A stretch of DNA of 64,000 nt, from the NCBI RefSeq assembly GCF_003397705.1, contig NZ_QJVB01000001.1, positions 248,001-312,000 of the forward strand, in the 5' to 3' direction. The translations under genes were made by a program, and so were the position numbers. The stretch's first letter is position 1. Each line of letters begins with the position of its first letter. The stretch is from Gardnerella swidsinskii (lineage in GTDB: Bacteria > Actinomycetota > Actinomycetes > Actinomycetales > Bifidobacteriaceae). The notes below the pieces were generated by a model. The model did no database searches, was not told the origin of the DNA, and saw nothing but the letters and a program-made list of their open reading frames with translations. This document shows, piece by piece, positions 17,511-26,025 of this stretch.

Positions 17511-18872
17511 GTGTCCGCACACAATACGGCTGAACAGAACAACAATAGTGGCATTGACGCTGCAGATGTGTTGCATGTAGAAGGTGGTAAGCCGCTTAAT
17601 GGCACTATTAAAGTGCGTGGCGCAAAAAACTTTGTTAGCAAGGCTATGGTTGCAGCTTTGTTGGCACCTGGCAAGTCTGTTCTAAAAAACGTTCCTGAAA
17701 TTCGCGATGTTCATGTAGTTTCTGATTTGTTGCGTTTGCATGGTGTTGACGTTGAAGTTAATGGACCTGAAGGCATTGTGACAATTGATGCCACAAAAGT
17801 GCAGCTCGCAGATGTAGCTGACGTCGACACTCTTTCTGGTTCGTCTCGTATTCCAATTCTTTTCTCTGGTCCTCTTCTTCATCGTCTTGGAGAAGCGTTT
17901 ATTCCTGCGCTTGGAGGATGCAATATTGGTGGCCGTCCAATTGATTTTCATCTTGAGACGTTGCGTAAACTTGGTGCAAATGTAGATAAAGATCACGAAG
18001 ATGGTATTCATATTACTGCACCTAATGGCTTACATGGCACTAAAATTCATTTGCCTTATCCTTCTGTCGGCGCAACCGAACAGACTTTGCTTGCAGCGGT
18101 TCTTGCAGAAGGTCGTACAGAGCTTTCCGGAGCTGCAATTGAGCCAGAAATTATGGATTTGGTAGCCGTTTTGCAAAAGATGGGTGCGATTATTTCTGTA
18201 GATGTTGACCGTACTTTCCGTATTGAGGGAGTAAAAGAGCTTCAAGGATACACTCATACGTCATTAACTGATCGCATCGAAGCAGCTTCTTGGGCTTCTG
18301 CTGCTCTTGCAACACACGGAGATGTGTTTATTAAGGGCGCAACTCAGCCAGAAATGATGACTTTCTTAAATGTGTTCCGTAAAGTTGGCGGACAATTTGA
18401 TGTTACAGATAAAGGAATTCGTTTCTGGCATCCGGGTGGGGATTTGCATCCGGTTGCTATTGAAACCGATGTACATCCTGGTTTTATGACTGATTGGCAG
18501 CAGCCTCTTGTCGTTGCGCTTACTCAAGCGAAGGGCTTGAGTATTGTGCATGAAACTGTTTATGAAAATCGTTTTGGTTTCACGAAGCCACTTGTGCAAA
18601 TGGGAGCTATGATTCAGCTTTATCGTGAATGCTTAGGTTCGCTTCCTTGCAGATTCCAGCAGCGCAATTACAAGCATTCTGCAGTGATTTTCGGACCTAC
18701 TCCGTTGACAGGTCAAGATATTGATGTACCTGATTTGCGCGGAGGCTTTAGCCATTTGATTGCAGCTCTTACTGCTCAAGGTCCGTCGAATGTGCGTGGA
18801 ATTTCGCTAATTGATCGAGGATATGCAGATTTTAGAGGCAAACTTTTAGCATTGGGTGCTAATATCGACTGA
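17511..18872 (+). CDS. murA: UDP-N-acetylglucosamine 1-carboxyvinyltransferase
   Basis: MurA transfers enolpyruvate from PEP to UDP-GlcNAc, the first committed step of peptidoglycan synthesis. The 453-residue protein has the N-terminal KVRGAKNFVSKAMVAALLAPG, the active-site loop LGGCNIGGRPIDFHLETL, and the C-terminal LRGGFSHLIAALTAQG. The loop retains the cysteine that fosfomycin alkylates, unlike mycobacterial MurA with Asp. GTG at 17511 is the likely start, with AAAGAGG upstream; the in-frame ATG at 17439 would add 24 atypical residues. murB lies far away at 57638. Confidence 0.95.
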   Translation: MSAHNTAEQNNNSGIDAADVLHVEGGKPLNGTIKVRGAKNFVSKAMVAALLAPGKSVLKNVPEIRDVHVVSDLLRLHGVDVEVNGPEGIVTIDATKVQLADVADVDTLSGSSRIPILFSGPLLHRLGEAFIPALGGCNIGGRPIDFHLETLRKLGANVDKDHEDGIHITAPNGLHGTKIHLPYPSVGATEQTLLAAVLAEGRTELSGAAIEPEIMDLVAVLQKMGAIISVDVDRTFRIEGVKELQGYTHTSLTDRIEAASWASAALATHGDVFIKGATQPEMMTFLNVFRKVGGQFDVTDKGIRFWHPGGDLHPVAIETDVHPGFMTDWQQPLVVALTQAKGLSIVHETVYENRFGFTKPLVQMGAMIQLYRECLGSLPCRFQQRNYKHSAVIFGPTPLTGQDIDVPDLRGGFSHLIAALTAQGPSNVRGISLIDRGYADFRGKLLALGANID

Positions 18873-18890
18873 TATATTCTTCTACTTCTT

Positions 18891-18912
18891 CTACAAAACG
18901 TGAGTTTTGTAG
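18891..18912 (+). terminator. Possible terminator after murA
   Basis: CTACAAAAC pairs with GTTTTGTAG around a 4-base loop. The trailing T run is poor (GTTTATAA), so termination is uncertain. Confidence 0.45.
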
Positions 18913-19062
18913 GTTTATAAGCTTTTATCCACAATGCTAGAAAAAGCTTTTTTACGCATAAATTTATCGGTACAGTAGTCGCAACTGTAATTCAATTACT
19001 CAAAAAATTAACTGAAATATTTGATGAGTAGTTGGAGTTTTCAATATTGCGGAGGCGTAACG

Positions 19063-20976
19063 ATGGTTTGTGTAGGCGGACGCTATCAGCTGCTTGGTGA
19101 GCTGGGGCGTGGTGGCACTTCAACAGTGTTTCTTGCTGTTGACACCGTTTTGCACAAGCAATGGGCTGTTAAAGAAACGCTTCTGCAAGGAGACGAAGAG
19201 TATCAACAACATATTATTCAATCCTTACGCGCTGAAGCGAATGTTTTAAAGGAATGCGATCATCCAGCTATTCCGCGAATTGTTGATTTTTTTGAAGAAA
19301 ATGGTAGAGCTTATGCTGTTCGCGATTATGTAAAGGGACGTTCTTTAAAATCTATTGTAGAAGAATCTGGATTGCAAAATGTTGAAACTGTTCTTGATTT
19401 AGGTATGCAACTTTGCTCAATACTTTCTTATTTACATTCGCATTATCCGCCAATTATATACGGTGATCTTAAGCCTTCTCAGGTTATGATTTCAGAAGAT
19501 GGCACAGTCCGTTTGATTGATTTTGGTGCTGCAACGCAATTATATGCAAACGGGGGAGTGCTTGATTTGCGCACAATAGACCAGTGCGACGCGCGATTTG
19601 CTACTAATATTTTTACCGCTCCTGAAATTTTGAACGAAAACTCTGCAGCAACTACTTCAAGCGATGTGTATTCGATTGGAATGACATTGCGTTACGCATT
19701 ATTACCAACTGAAGTGCCTAAAACAAACGTGCAATCTGCTGTACTATTGCCTCATGAGAATCGTGAAGTAGTAGAACAATTAGTGTCTGTGCTCGCAATA
19801 GCTACAGCTACTAAACCATCTCATAGATATAAAGATTGCGACGAAATGTTTTCTGCACTGGAAGCGTGTGAGCATACAGAAAAGCATTCGCAACAATGCG
19901 ACACCTCTACGAATGTATTGCGACGCAAACAATGCAAAAATAGTTTTAAGCCTAGAAAAAAGCGCTATGCAATTACGGCATTAATTGTTGTAGTACTAGT
20001 TTTTATAGTAATTTTATTCAACTGCTTAGGTTTATTTGTTGGGAATGCTTTTGTAAATCGAAATAAGCAATCTTTTGATGGTGAGCCAAGTAGTAAAAGA
20101 ATTGAGGAAATACGCAAAAATAATAAAAGCTACGATTCTTACATGCAATTAGCTGAGCGCGAAAGCAATTCGGATATTGCGTGTCGCTATATTTCTCATG
20201 CAATGCAAGTGCAAAATAGTATGATCAAGAAGAAATATATAAGCAAAATATCATTTAAACCTCTCCAAATTTTATTGCAAATTCAACTTGCAGATCAGCA
20301 ATGGAGTGCCAACGAAGAGCAATGTTTTGTTGGTTTGATTAATAAATACGAGCAAAACTTGCGTCCTGTAAATAAAGATTGGTTGAATATTTCTATAGAA
20401 ATAGGCAAAGCGTATTGGTACTATTTTGCAGGATTTTCTGGAAAAGTTTCGCAAACAGAACGATTATCTCGTATGCGAGTAGCAAAAGTATGGTTCCAAG
20501 AGGCTCAAAAATATGAGAAAGATGCGAATAAAGCGTCTTCGCAAGCTGTAGAAACTAATTCTGATGGCATATCGCATACTGTTTCAAATCAAAAAATGTT
20601 AAGCGCGTACATCGCTATTTCTGACGCTTATGCGCAACTTGTTGATGTTTCTAAAGATTGTGCAAGCGTAGAAACGTATAAAAATTATGTGAATCAATTA
20701 CAGCAGCTAATGCAAATTGTTGAGAAAGATCACGGAGACGTTTTATTTGTGGATACTGGAGAACTAGTTTTGCAATCAATTCATTCGTGGTTGCCGATGT
20801 TCCTAGAAAGCGGAGCCAGTAAACAAGAGATTCAGCAAATGTGCGACAAGGCAGAATATCTTCTTAAACAAGCGCATGCGTCAAATGATGAGGCTGTAAG
20901 TAGAAAGAAAAACGCAATCGATAGTGTCAAAAAAGTTCAAGACGAAATTAATCTAGCTTTTTTGCAAAAGAAATAA
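19063..20976 (+). CDS. Transmembrane serine/threonine protein kinase
   Basis: This 637-residue Hanks-type kinase has a cytoplasmic catalytic domain (~8-270), a single membrane span (~302-327) and a ~310-residue extracellular region. The glycine loop GRGGTSTVFLA, catalytic Lys37 (AVKE), the catalytic loop YGDLKPSQVM (Asp135, Lys137; Tyr replaces the His of HRD), DFG (Asp153) and TAPEIL are all present, so it should be active. The extracellular part has no PASTA repeats; it looks helical and TPR-like (YMQLAERESNSDIACRYISHA, AYWYYFAGFSGKV). GGAGG precedes the ATG at 19063. It forms an operon with the Ig-like surface protein at 21012. Confidence 0.88.
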   Translation: MVCVGGRYQLLGELGRGGTSTVFLAVDTVLHKQWAVKETLLQGDEEYQQHIIQSLRAEANVLKECDHPAIPRIVDFFEENGRAYAVRDYVKGRSLKSIVEESGLQNVETVLDLGMQLCSILSYLHSHYPPIIYGDLKPSQVMISEDGTVRLIDFGAATQLYANGGVLDLRTIDQCDARFATNIFTAPEILNENSAATTSSDVYSIGMTLRYALLPTEVPKTNVQSAVLLPHENREVVEQLVSVLAIATATKPSHRYKDCDEMFSALEACEHTEKHSQQCDTSTNVLRRKQCKNSFKPRKKRYAITALIVVVLVFIVILFNCLGLFVGNAFVNRNKQSFDGEPSSKRIEEIRKNNKSYDSYMQLAERESNSDIACRYISHAMQVQNSMIKKKYISKISFKPLQILLQIQLADQQWSANEEQCFVGLINKYEQNLRPVNKDWLNISIEIGKAYWYYFAGFSGKVSQTERLSRMRVAKVWFQEAQKYEKDANKASSQAVETNSDGISHTVSNQKMLSAYIAISDAYAQLVDVSKDCASVETYKNYVNQLQQLMQIVEKDHGDVLFVDTGELVLQSIHSWLPMFLESGASKQEIQQMCDKAEYLLKQAHASNDEAVSRKKNAIDSVKKVQDEINLAFLQKK

Positions 20977-21011
20977 AAGAAATAAAAGGAATAATAAAAA
21001 GGAGGGAATAA

Positions 21012-23345
21012 ATGTGTAAACAAAGAAATTTGGGGGATATGTGGTTTTTCAAGCGATTTAAATGCGGCTGCGCTCGCATTGGCGTTTATATTGGGATTAT
21101 TGTATTTATTAGTGCTGCTATAGTTGTTGCATTATTGCCACTTAATTCTATTGCGTATGCAAAAAGCAGCTATAACGCAGCCAAAGGATTGCATATAGCA
21201 AATGTTTCTGTTATGACAAAACAGAAAACTGTTCGCACTCAAGGCGAGTACATGTTTACTAAACGTGCTGCTTCGCTACTTATAACTTTTGATGGATTGG
21301 ACGCTTCGGAAATTAGGAACGCGCATAAAGCTACTGTTAGCGTTGGAAGATATCAAATAGTGAGTGCCAAAGTTGATTTAGCTAAGATTGAGGCGGTGTC
21401 GTCGCTAGTTAATATTCGTTATAAGATCCGACCTCGAGTATTAGGAATAGTAAGAGTTGAATTGCAAAAAGAAGGAATATACGATTTGCAAGATATCTCT
21501 ATAAGACTTGCTGCTGTAACAATGCATCCTAAACGCATATGGGGAGGAGTTGACTCTAATTCTCATGTTTCAAAGCAAACTAACTATATTTCTAATGAAA
21601 GTAAACTTTCTGGCAACAAATTGCGCTCTCGTAAGCCAATATTAAGTATTCCTGATTCAGTTTTGAATGCTTCAGATTTAACAAAAGATAATTCTTATAG
21701 CAAGCGTCCAAGATATATTGTTATTGACAAAACTGTTCCTCGCTTGAGTGTTAGTTATGACAACAACGCATCGTATGAAGGCAAATATTTTCGTAATAAT
21801 CGAGCTTCAAGAATATTAATACAGGATGATTCGTTCGTTTTCTCGTACTTGCTTCACGATTCTTATCCTATTGCGAAAGTTTTTGCTGATGGTAAGCAGG
21901 TTATGGTACTTACAGCTAAAAGCTTTAAAAACGATGGTGTGCATACAAACGTGTGGTATGCTGATGTTTCTTTTTCGGGGGATGCTTCTTGGGATGTTCG
22001 CTATTGTGTTGAAGATTTATCGGGTAATGCGAGTTCTTCTATCAGTAATAAATTCATTATTGATACGCTTTCGCCAACTGTTTCTATTACTGGAGTGCAA
22101 CAAGGCGGAGCGTATTCTCATGCTGTAGTTCCAACATTAGTTATAAAAGATCGTTGGCTAAAACCTGCAAGCGTAACGTATTCGCTGAGAAGAATGCGAT
22201 ATGCTAAGGAATTGCGTTCTTTTGTGTCTAGAAAAGCTGATTCGCAAAGCGTAAGTGTGCAATACGCAGGTTTTTATAATGGAATTCAAGACGATGACGT
22301 ATATCAGCTTCAGTGGAGTGCTAAAGATTTAGTAGATCATGTTATTTCTGGTAAGTTGCAATTTTCTATAAATAGAAGCGGTTCCTCATTTAGTATAGAT
22401 AGTTCCACTAAAGCAATGAATCGTAAACAATTGCAAAATGCTAAAGATATTCATATTGAAGAACTCAATCCTAGCGGACTGGCAAGTCCTGCAAAAATTA
22501 GTGTTATACAAGACGGTGTAGAGAAGATTTTATCAAAACAGGATTTTTCTGTAAACAGTCGCACAGATCGTGGCTGGCAACGATTGACTTACACTATTTT
22601 TAAACGGAATTTTGCCGATAACGCTCATTATCGTGTGCGCATTATGTCAGTAGACAAGGCAGGCAATCATTCTTGTAGCGAAAGTGCAGTTAGCAAAAAG
22701 GAAGGAATGTTGCAATTTGCACCAGCTTCCATGCAATTTACAGTAGATAATCTTGCTCCAATCACAACAGTGTTTGATATGCAAAATAATTCTACTTATC
22801 GCACTAATAAAGAAGGAAAAATTTTACGTATTAGTGCAAAAGATAACATAGCATTGCAATATGTAACAATCGATGTTGATGGTAAAACAAATCGTATTTG
22901 GAGCGGTAAAGATGTGAATAAATCAGTTTTATCTATAAAACTAAAACCAGACGGTTTTACTCACGACGTATTAGTAAAAGCTGCAGATTATGCGGGAAAT
23001 ATAACAACTTTGCAATATAAAAATGTAAAAATTGTTTCTATTGCAAATAAGCTTGTAAAAAAATCTGAAGCAGATAAAAAATCTAAAAATAGCGAGAGTA
23101 AAGATGCTGATAGTTCTGATGATGGTTTAGATGATGATTCCGACAATAGCTCCGATAACGATGATTGGATAGCTCGTTCGCAAGTGAAAAAATCGGAAAA
23201 ATCTTTTGAAAATGCTGATTCCTTTAAGCGAAAATCGGTAAATTATATAGAAATTGTGGCTTATATTGGCACTGGAATTATAGCAATTCTTTGTGCTGCA
23301 TTAGGAATTAGCATTATTTTTAAAAAGAAAATTAGCAATCAGTAA
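21012..23345 (+). CDS. Large membrane-anchored Ig-like surface protein
   Basis: The 777-residue protein has an N-terminal membrane segment (~22-45, IGVYIGIIVFISAAIVVALLPL), a long extracellular part and a C-terminal membrane span (~745-770) ending in FKKKISNQ. The middle contains several bacterial Ig-like beta modules, recognisable by DKTVPRLSVSYDN, IDTLSPTVSITGVQQGG and VDNLAPITTVFD, each opening a new strand set, with closers such as DLSGNASS, DKAGNHSC and DYAGNITT. An acidic Ser/Asp linker (~695-725) precedes the last span. GGAGGG lies before the ATG, 35 bases after the kinase stop. No LPXTG motif is present. The ligand is unknown; a link to kinase signalling is inferred from the operon. 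Confidence 0.75.
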   Translation: MCKQRNLGDMWFFKRFKCGCARIGVYIGIIVFISAAIVVALLPLNSIAYAKSSYNAAKGLHIANVSVMTKQKTVRTQGEYMFTKRAASLLITFDGLDASEIRNAHKATVSVGRYQIVSAKVDLAKIEAVSSLVNIRYKIRPRVLGIVRVELQKEGIYDLQDISIRLAAVTMHPKRIWGGVDSNSHVSKQTNYISNESKLSGNKLRSRKPILSIPDSVLNASDLTKDNSYSKRPRYIVIDKTVPRLSVSYDNNASYEGKYFRNNRASRILIQDDSFVFSYLLHDSYPIAKVFADGKQVMVLTAKSFKNDGVHTNVWYADVSFSGDASWDVRYCVEDLSGNASSSISNKFIIDTLSPTVSITGVQQGGAYSHAVVPTLVIKDRWLKPASVTYSLRRMRYAKELRSFVSRKADSQSVSVQYAGFYNGIQDDDVYQLQWSAKDLVDHVISGKLQFSINRSGSSFSIDSSTKAMNRKQLQNAKDIHIEELNPSGLASPAKISVIQDGVEKILSKQDFSVNSRTDRGWQRLTYTIFKRNFADNAHYRVRIMSVDKAGNHSCSESAVSKKEGMLQFAPASMQFTVDNLAPITTVFDMQNNSTYRTNKEGKILRISAKDNIALQYVTIDVDGKTNRIWSGKDVNKSVLSIKLKPDGFTHDVLVKAADYAGNITTLQYKNVKIVSIANKLVKKSEADKKSKNSESKDADSSDDGLDDDSDNSSDNDDWIARSQVKKSEKSFENADSFKRKSVNYIEIVAYIGTGIIAILCAALGISIIFKKKISNQ

Positions 23346-23389
23346 ACTATTCTAATTAGTTTTGCTAGATTTGACAGGCATTGTGCGAG

Positions 23390-23431
23390 AAAAATAAAAA
23401 GCCCACTGCGGTGGAATGAATGCAGTGGGCT
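23390..23431 (-). terminator. Terminator of tRNA-Ala (minus strand)
   Basis: GCCCACTGC pairs perfectly with GCAGTGGGC around a 12-base loop. On the minus strand it is followed by TTTTTATTTTT, and it lies directly after tRNA-Ala. Confidence 0.9.
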
Positions 23432-23434
23432 CAG

Positions 23435-23507
23435 TGGAGCTAATGGTAATCGAAACCACGACCTCTTCGATGCGAACGAAGCGCTCTACCAACTGAGCTA
23501 TAGCCCC
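23435..23507 (-). tRNA. tRNA-Ala (CGC)
   Basis: On the minus strand the acceptor GGGGCTA pairs with TAGCTCC (one G-T), the anticodon stem CTTCG/CGAAG encloses loop TTCGCAT (anticodon CGC, reading GCG), and the D-arm AGCTCAGTTGGTAGAGC is canonical. Length is 73 bases. Confidence 0.95.
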
Positions 23508-23622
23508 AATGTCTAAGACAAATCATCTTACGACAACTCTGCACACTGTACTACAAAGCTTGTATAAAAACAACATTTCTTGTAGTGCAGCGTGCTTGAG
23601 TGTCGTAAGTTAAAATACTAGT

Positions 23623-24309
23623 TTATTTGTTTTCTTTATTAAGTTTTGCTGCTTTCTTTGCTTTGTGCGCTTTGTATAAACCAATAAAAGTTGGCACAAG
23701 CGAGATAAGCAAAATTGCAACAATTACTAATTCAAAATTCTTCTGTACGAAATCAATCTTGCCGAAGAAATATCCAAGAAATGTGAAAAGCGACGACCAA
23801 ACGAGACCGCCTAGTACAGAAAATGGTGTGAAGCGTATCCAACGCATTCCAGAAATTCCGGAGATGAACGGCATAAAAGTGCGTATGAATGGGAAGAATC
23901 TACCCAAGAATACTGCCAGCGGACCCCATTTATCAATCATTTTTTCGGTTTTTGCAACTCGTTCTGGAGTGAGCGCTTTTACTTTCCCGGATTCTACAAT
24001 CTTTCGTCCGAAGAAATGACCAATAAAGTAATTGCACTGATCGCCAATAATTGGGGCTAGCCACACTACGGCAAGTAATAGTGGAAGTGGAAGCGCGCTA
24101 TGACCTGTTTGAGCGTCAGGAGCTGCAAAAAACCCTGCTGCGAAAAGAAGTGAATCTCCTGGAAGGAATGGGAAGAATACTACGCCTGTTTCAATAAAAA
24201 CAATGAGAAAAATAAGGCCTAATGCTGGAGCTGTGCCCATTGCAATCCAACTTGCAATAGCTGAGCGTGGATCCTTGAGTAGGTTAACAATAAAATGAAT
24301 AAATCCCAT
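23623..24309 (-). CDS. DedA-family membrane protein
   Basis: This 228-residue protein belongs to the DedA/SNARE-associated (VTT) family of membrane proteins, several of which flip lipid carriers or phosphatidylethanolamine. Family features include IFLIVFIETGVVFFPFLPGDSLLFAAGFFA, the GRFFPFIRTFMPFISGISGM stretch with the conserved Arg, and GDQCNYFIGHFFGRKI. The C-terminus is a basic tail (KAHKAKKAAKLNKENK). It is divergent from the membrane protein at 24537. Its substrate here is unknown; undecaprenyl-phosphate recycling is one possibility for the family. Confidence 0.9.
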   Translation of the reverse strand: MGFIHFIVNLLKDPRSAIASWIAMGTAPALGLIFLIVFIETGVVFFPFLPGDSLLFAAGFFAAPDAQTGHSALPLPLLLAVVWLAPIIGDQCNYFIGHFFGRKIVESGKVKALTPERVAKTEKMIDKWGPLAVFLGRFFPFIRTFMPFISGISGMRWIRFTPFSVLGGLVWSSLFTFLGYFFGKIDFVQKNFELVIVAILLISLVPTFIGLYKAHKAKKAAKLNKENK

Positions 24310-24406
24310 AATGTCCTGTCATAAATTTTGCGTATTTAGTGACGCTTGTTAATTAAAAATCAAGCGAAACAACTGTTATTTTGAGCCTAGCAGTCGCCAT
24401 AAACGG

Positions 24407-24434
24407 TTGACACTTTTTGTGCACACGCTATCAG
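24407..24434 (+). promoter_or_regulatory. Possible promoter for the gene at 24537
   Basis: A perfect -35 TTGACA (24407-24412) is followed after 16 bases by TATCAG (24429-24434). The gene start is about 100 bases downstream. Confidence 0.35.
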
Positions 24435-24536
24435 TTAATTGCGTTATAACATACAATAATAGTTAGTAATGTAATGTTGCATGGTTAAAACTTGAGAAAT
24501 TGCTTGGCAATTAAAGATTGGCAGGAGAAGTAACGT

Positions 24537-25280
24537 ATGAAGTTAAATGATGAGCATGATGGTGAATATCCACAAAGTTTTGCTCCGCTAAAGCCTAGGA
24601 AACGTTCTGCTCGTGTAATCAATGCTAATGAAGTTTTAAAAAAGAATGATGATTCGAAAAGCAAAATTCCTGACGAATATGTAAACATTGGTTTGCCGGA
24701 AACAGACTTGTCGATTGCTGATTTTTCTCGTAAGCATTCTAATCCAAAGAATTGGTGGATTTATTTTGGCGTTCTGCTTGTCGCTATTGTTATTCCGTAT
24801 TGGATTGGTCGCACTATGGCAGCTCGTCATACTTCGTGGGTTATTTCGCATTGCTCTGGATTATCTTCGCAAGGTGTTGTTTTTATTTCGTGGGTAATCA
24901 CAGTGTCTGCTTTTACAAGTCTTGCTATGGCGTTGATTGACACTCATCGTTGGATTTGGCGGATAATGTTTGCTGTTTTTCTGGCTTTAGAACAACTTAT
25001 TGCCGGATTATGCATGCTAAACATGAGCTTCTGGTATTCGACGTATGTGGTCTATGGTCATGCTTCAGGTTTAGCGAATGCGGCAAATCTTGGCATTATT
25101 TCTGCAGGTATTGGAGTAGCTGTATTTGCTGTCATTTTTGTTGGTTTGCTTGTCATTGTTCCTAAAACCTCGGCTTTGAATGTTCTTACGCGTAGTTGGG
25201 CGTCGTTCATAATGTTTTATGCAATTGAGGTTTTGGCAATTCTAGTTGTGTTATTTGGTGGCTTTATGACCGCAATGTAA
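24537..25280 (+). CDS. Hypothetical membrane protein
   Basis: This 247-residue protein has a charged cytoplasmic N-terminus (~1-75, with SFAPLKPRKRSARVINANEVLKK in pieces) and four to five membrane segments: WWIYFGVLLVAIVIPYWIG, VVFISWVITVSAFTSLAMALI, IWRIMFAVFLALEQLIAGLCML, GIISAGIGVAVFAVIFVGLLVIV and SFIMFYAIEVLAILVVLFGGFM. I do not recognise the family. GGAG precedes the ATG. It is followed by rpsO after 130 bases, which has its own leader, so the two are probably separate transcripts. Confidence 0.8.
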   Translation: MKLNDEHDGEYPQSFAPLKPRKRSARVINANEVLKKNDDSKSKIPDEYVNIGLPETDLSIADFSRKHSNPKNWWIYFGVLLVAIVIPYWIGRTMAARHTSWVISHCSGLSSQGVVFISWVITVSAFTSLAMALIDTHRWIWRIMFAVFLALEQLIAGLCMLNMSFWYSTYVVYGHASGLANAANLGIISAGIGVAVFAVIFVGLLVIVPKTSALNVLTRSWASFIMFYAIEVLAILVVLFGGFMTAM

Positions 25281-25410
25281 TATTTGGATTTTGCGAAAAT
25301 AAGTTGTTTGCAAGTGGTTGTATGATAGAGACTTGGCGTGTAACGCCCGCGGATTGAGAGCGCTACAGCAGAAGGTTGTGGCACCGCGCAGTGATATTAA
25401 GGAGGACGCC

Positions 25411-25680
25411 GTGGCATTAACGGCTGAAGATAAGAAGAATATTATCAACGAATACGCGACGCACGAGGGTGACACGGGTTCCCCAGAAGTGCAGGTCGCT
25501 TTGCTTAGCAAGCGCATTGCTGACCTTACTGAGCACTTGAAGGAGCACAAGCACGATCATCATTCTCGTCGTGGCTTGTTGCTCATGGTTGGTGATCGTC
25601 GTCGTCTTCTCGATTACTTGAAGCGTGTTGACATCAACCGTTATCGTTCTTTGATTGAACGACTTGGCTTGCGTCGATAG
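25411..25680 (+). CDS. rpsO: 30S ribosomal protein S15
   Basis: This 89-residue protein is S15, a primary 16S rRNA binder in the small-subunit platform. The sequence has the family core: [58 protein letters not shown] and the [13 protein letters not shown] ending. The start is GTG at 25411 with AAGGAGG upstream. In many bacteria S15 represses its own translation through the rpsO leader; the ~85 GC-richer bases at 25325-25410 are a plausible site but no specific fold was assigned. pnp follows, the conserved rpsO-pnp order. Confidence 0.97.
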   Translation: MALTAEDKKNIINEYATHEGDTGSPEVQVALLSKRIADLTEHLKEHKHDHHSRRGLLLMVGDRRRLLDYLKRVDINRYRSLIERLGLRR

Positions 25681-25685
25681 TCTTG

Positions 25686-25710
25686 TAGCCCGGGCTTAGC
25701 TCGGGCTTTT
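25686..25710 (+). terminator. Terminator after rpsO
   Basis: AGCCCG pairs with CGGGCT, followed by TTTTG. Confidence 0.75.
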
Positions 25711-26025
25711 GTATTCTTTGTGCTGTACGCAGGTACGTGTACGCATAAAAATTGTTCACATATTCACAGATTTGGGGTAAGTGTTGTGAACAATATTTAA
25801 AATTTATAACTAAAAAGAATTAACGAATAATTCAAAAAATAATTAAAGATTGATGTATAACTGAATACGGATGATTGAAGTAACCGAAACAAAAAACACT
25901 ACGAAATATTGACGTAACGCAAGTGTTGCAAAGAGTGCAAATATTCGCATATAAGTAATAATGCGAAGTCGTCAATGTTATTACGCATGTTGGTTGATTA
26001 GGTAAGTTAAGAAAAGGAGGAACCC
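25711..26025 (+). other. Long pnp leader with inverted repeats
   Basis: This 315-base AT-rich region carries no gene. ATTGTTCACA (25751-25760) is perfectly inverted as TGTGAACAAT (25785-25794), either a regulator site or an RNA stem. A second inversion TTCGCAT/ATGCGAA spans ~25944-25968. pnp mRNA in other bacteria is autoregulated through cleavage of a leader hairpin; that role is only an analogy here. AAGGAGG at 26014-26020 serves the pnp GTG. Confidence 0.45.
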
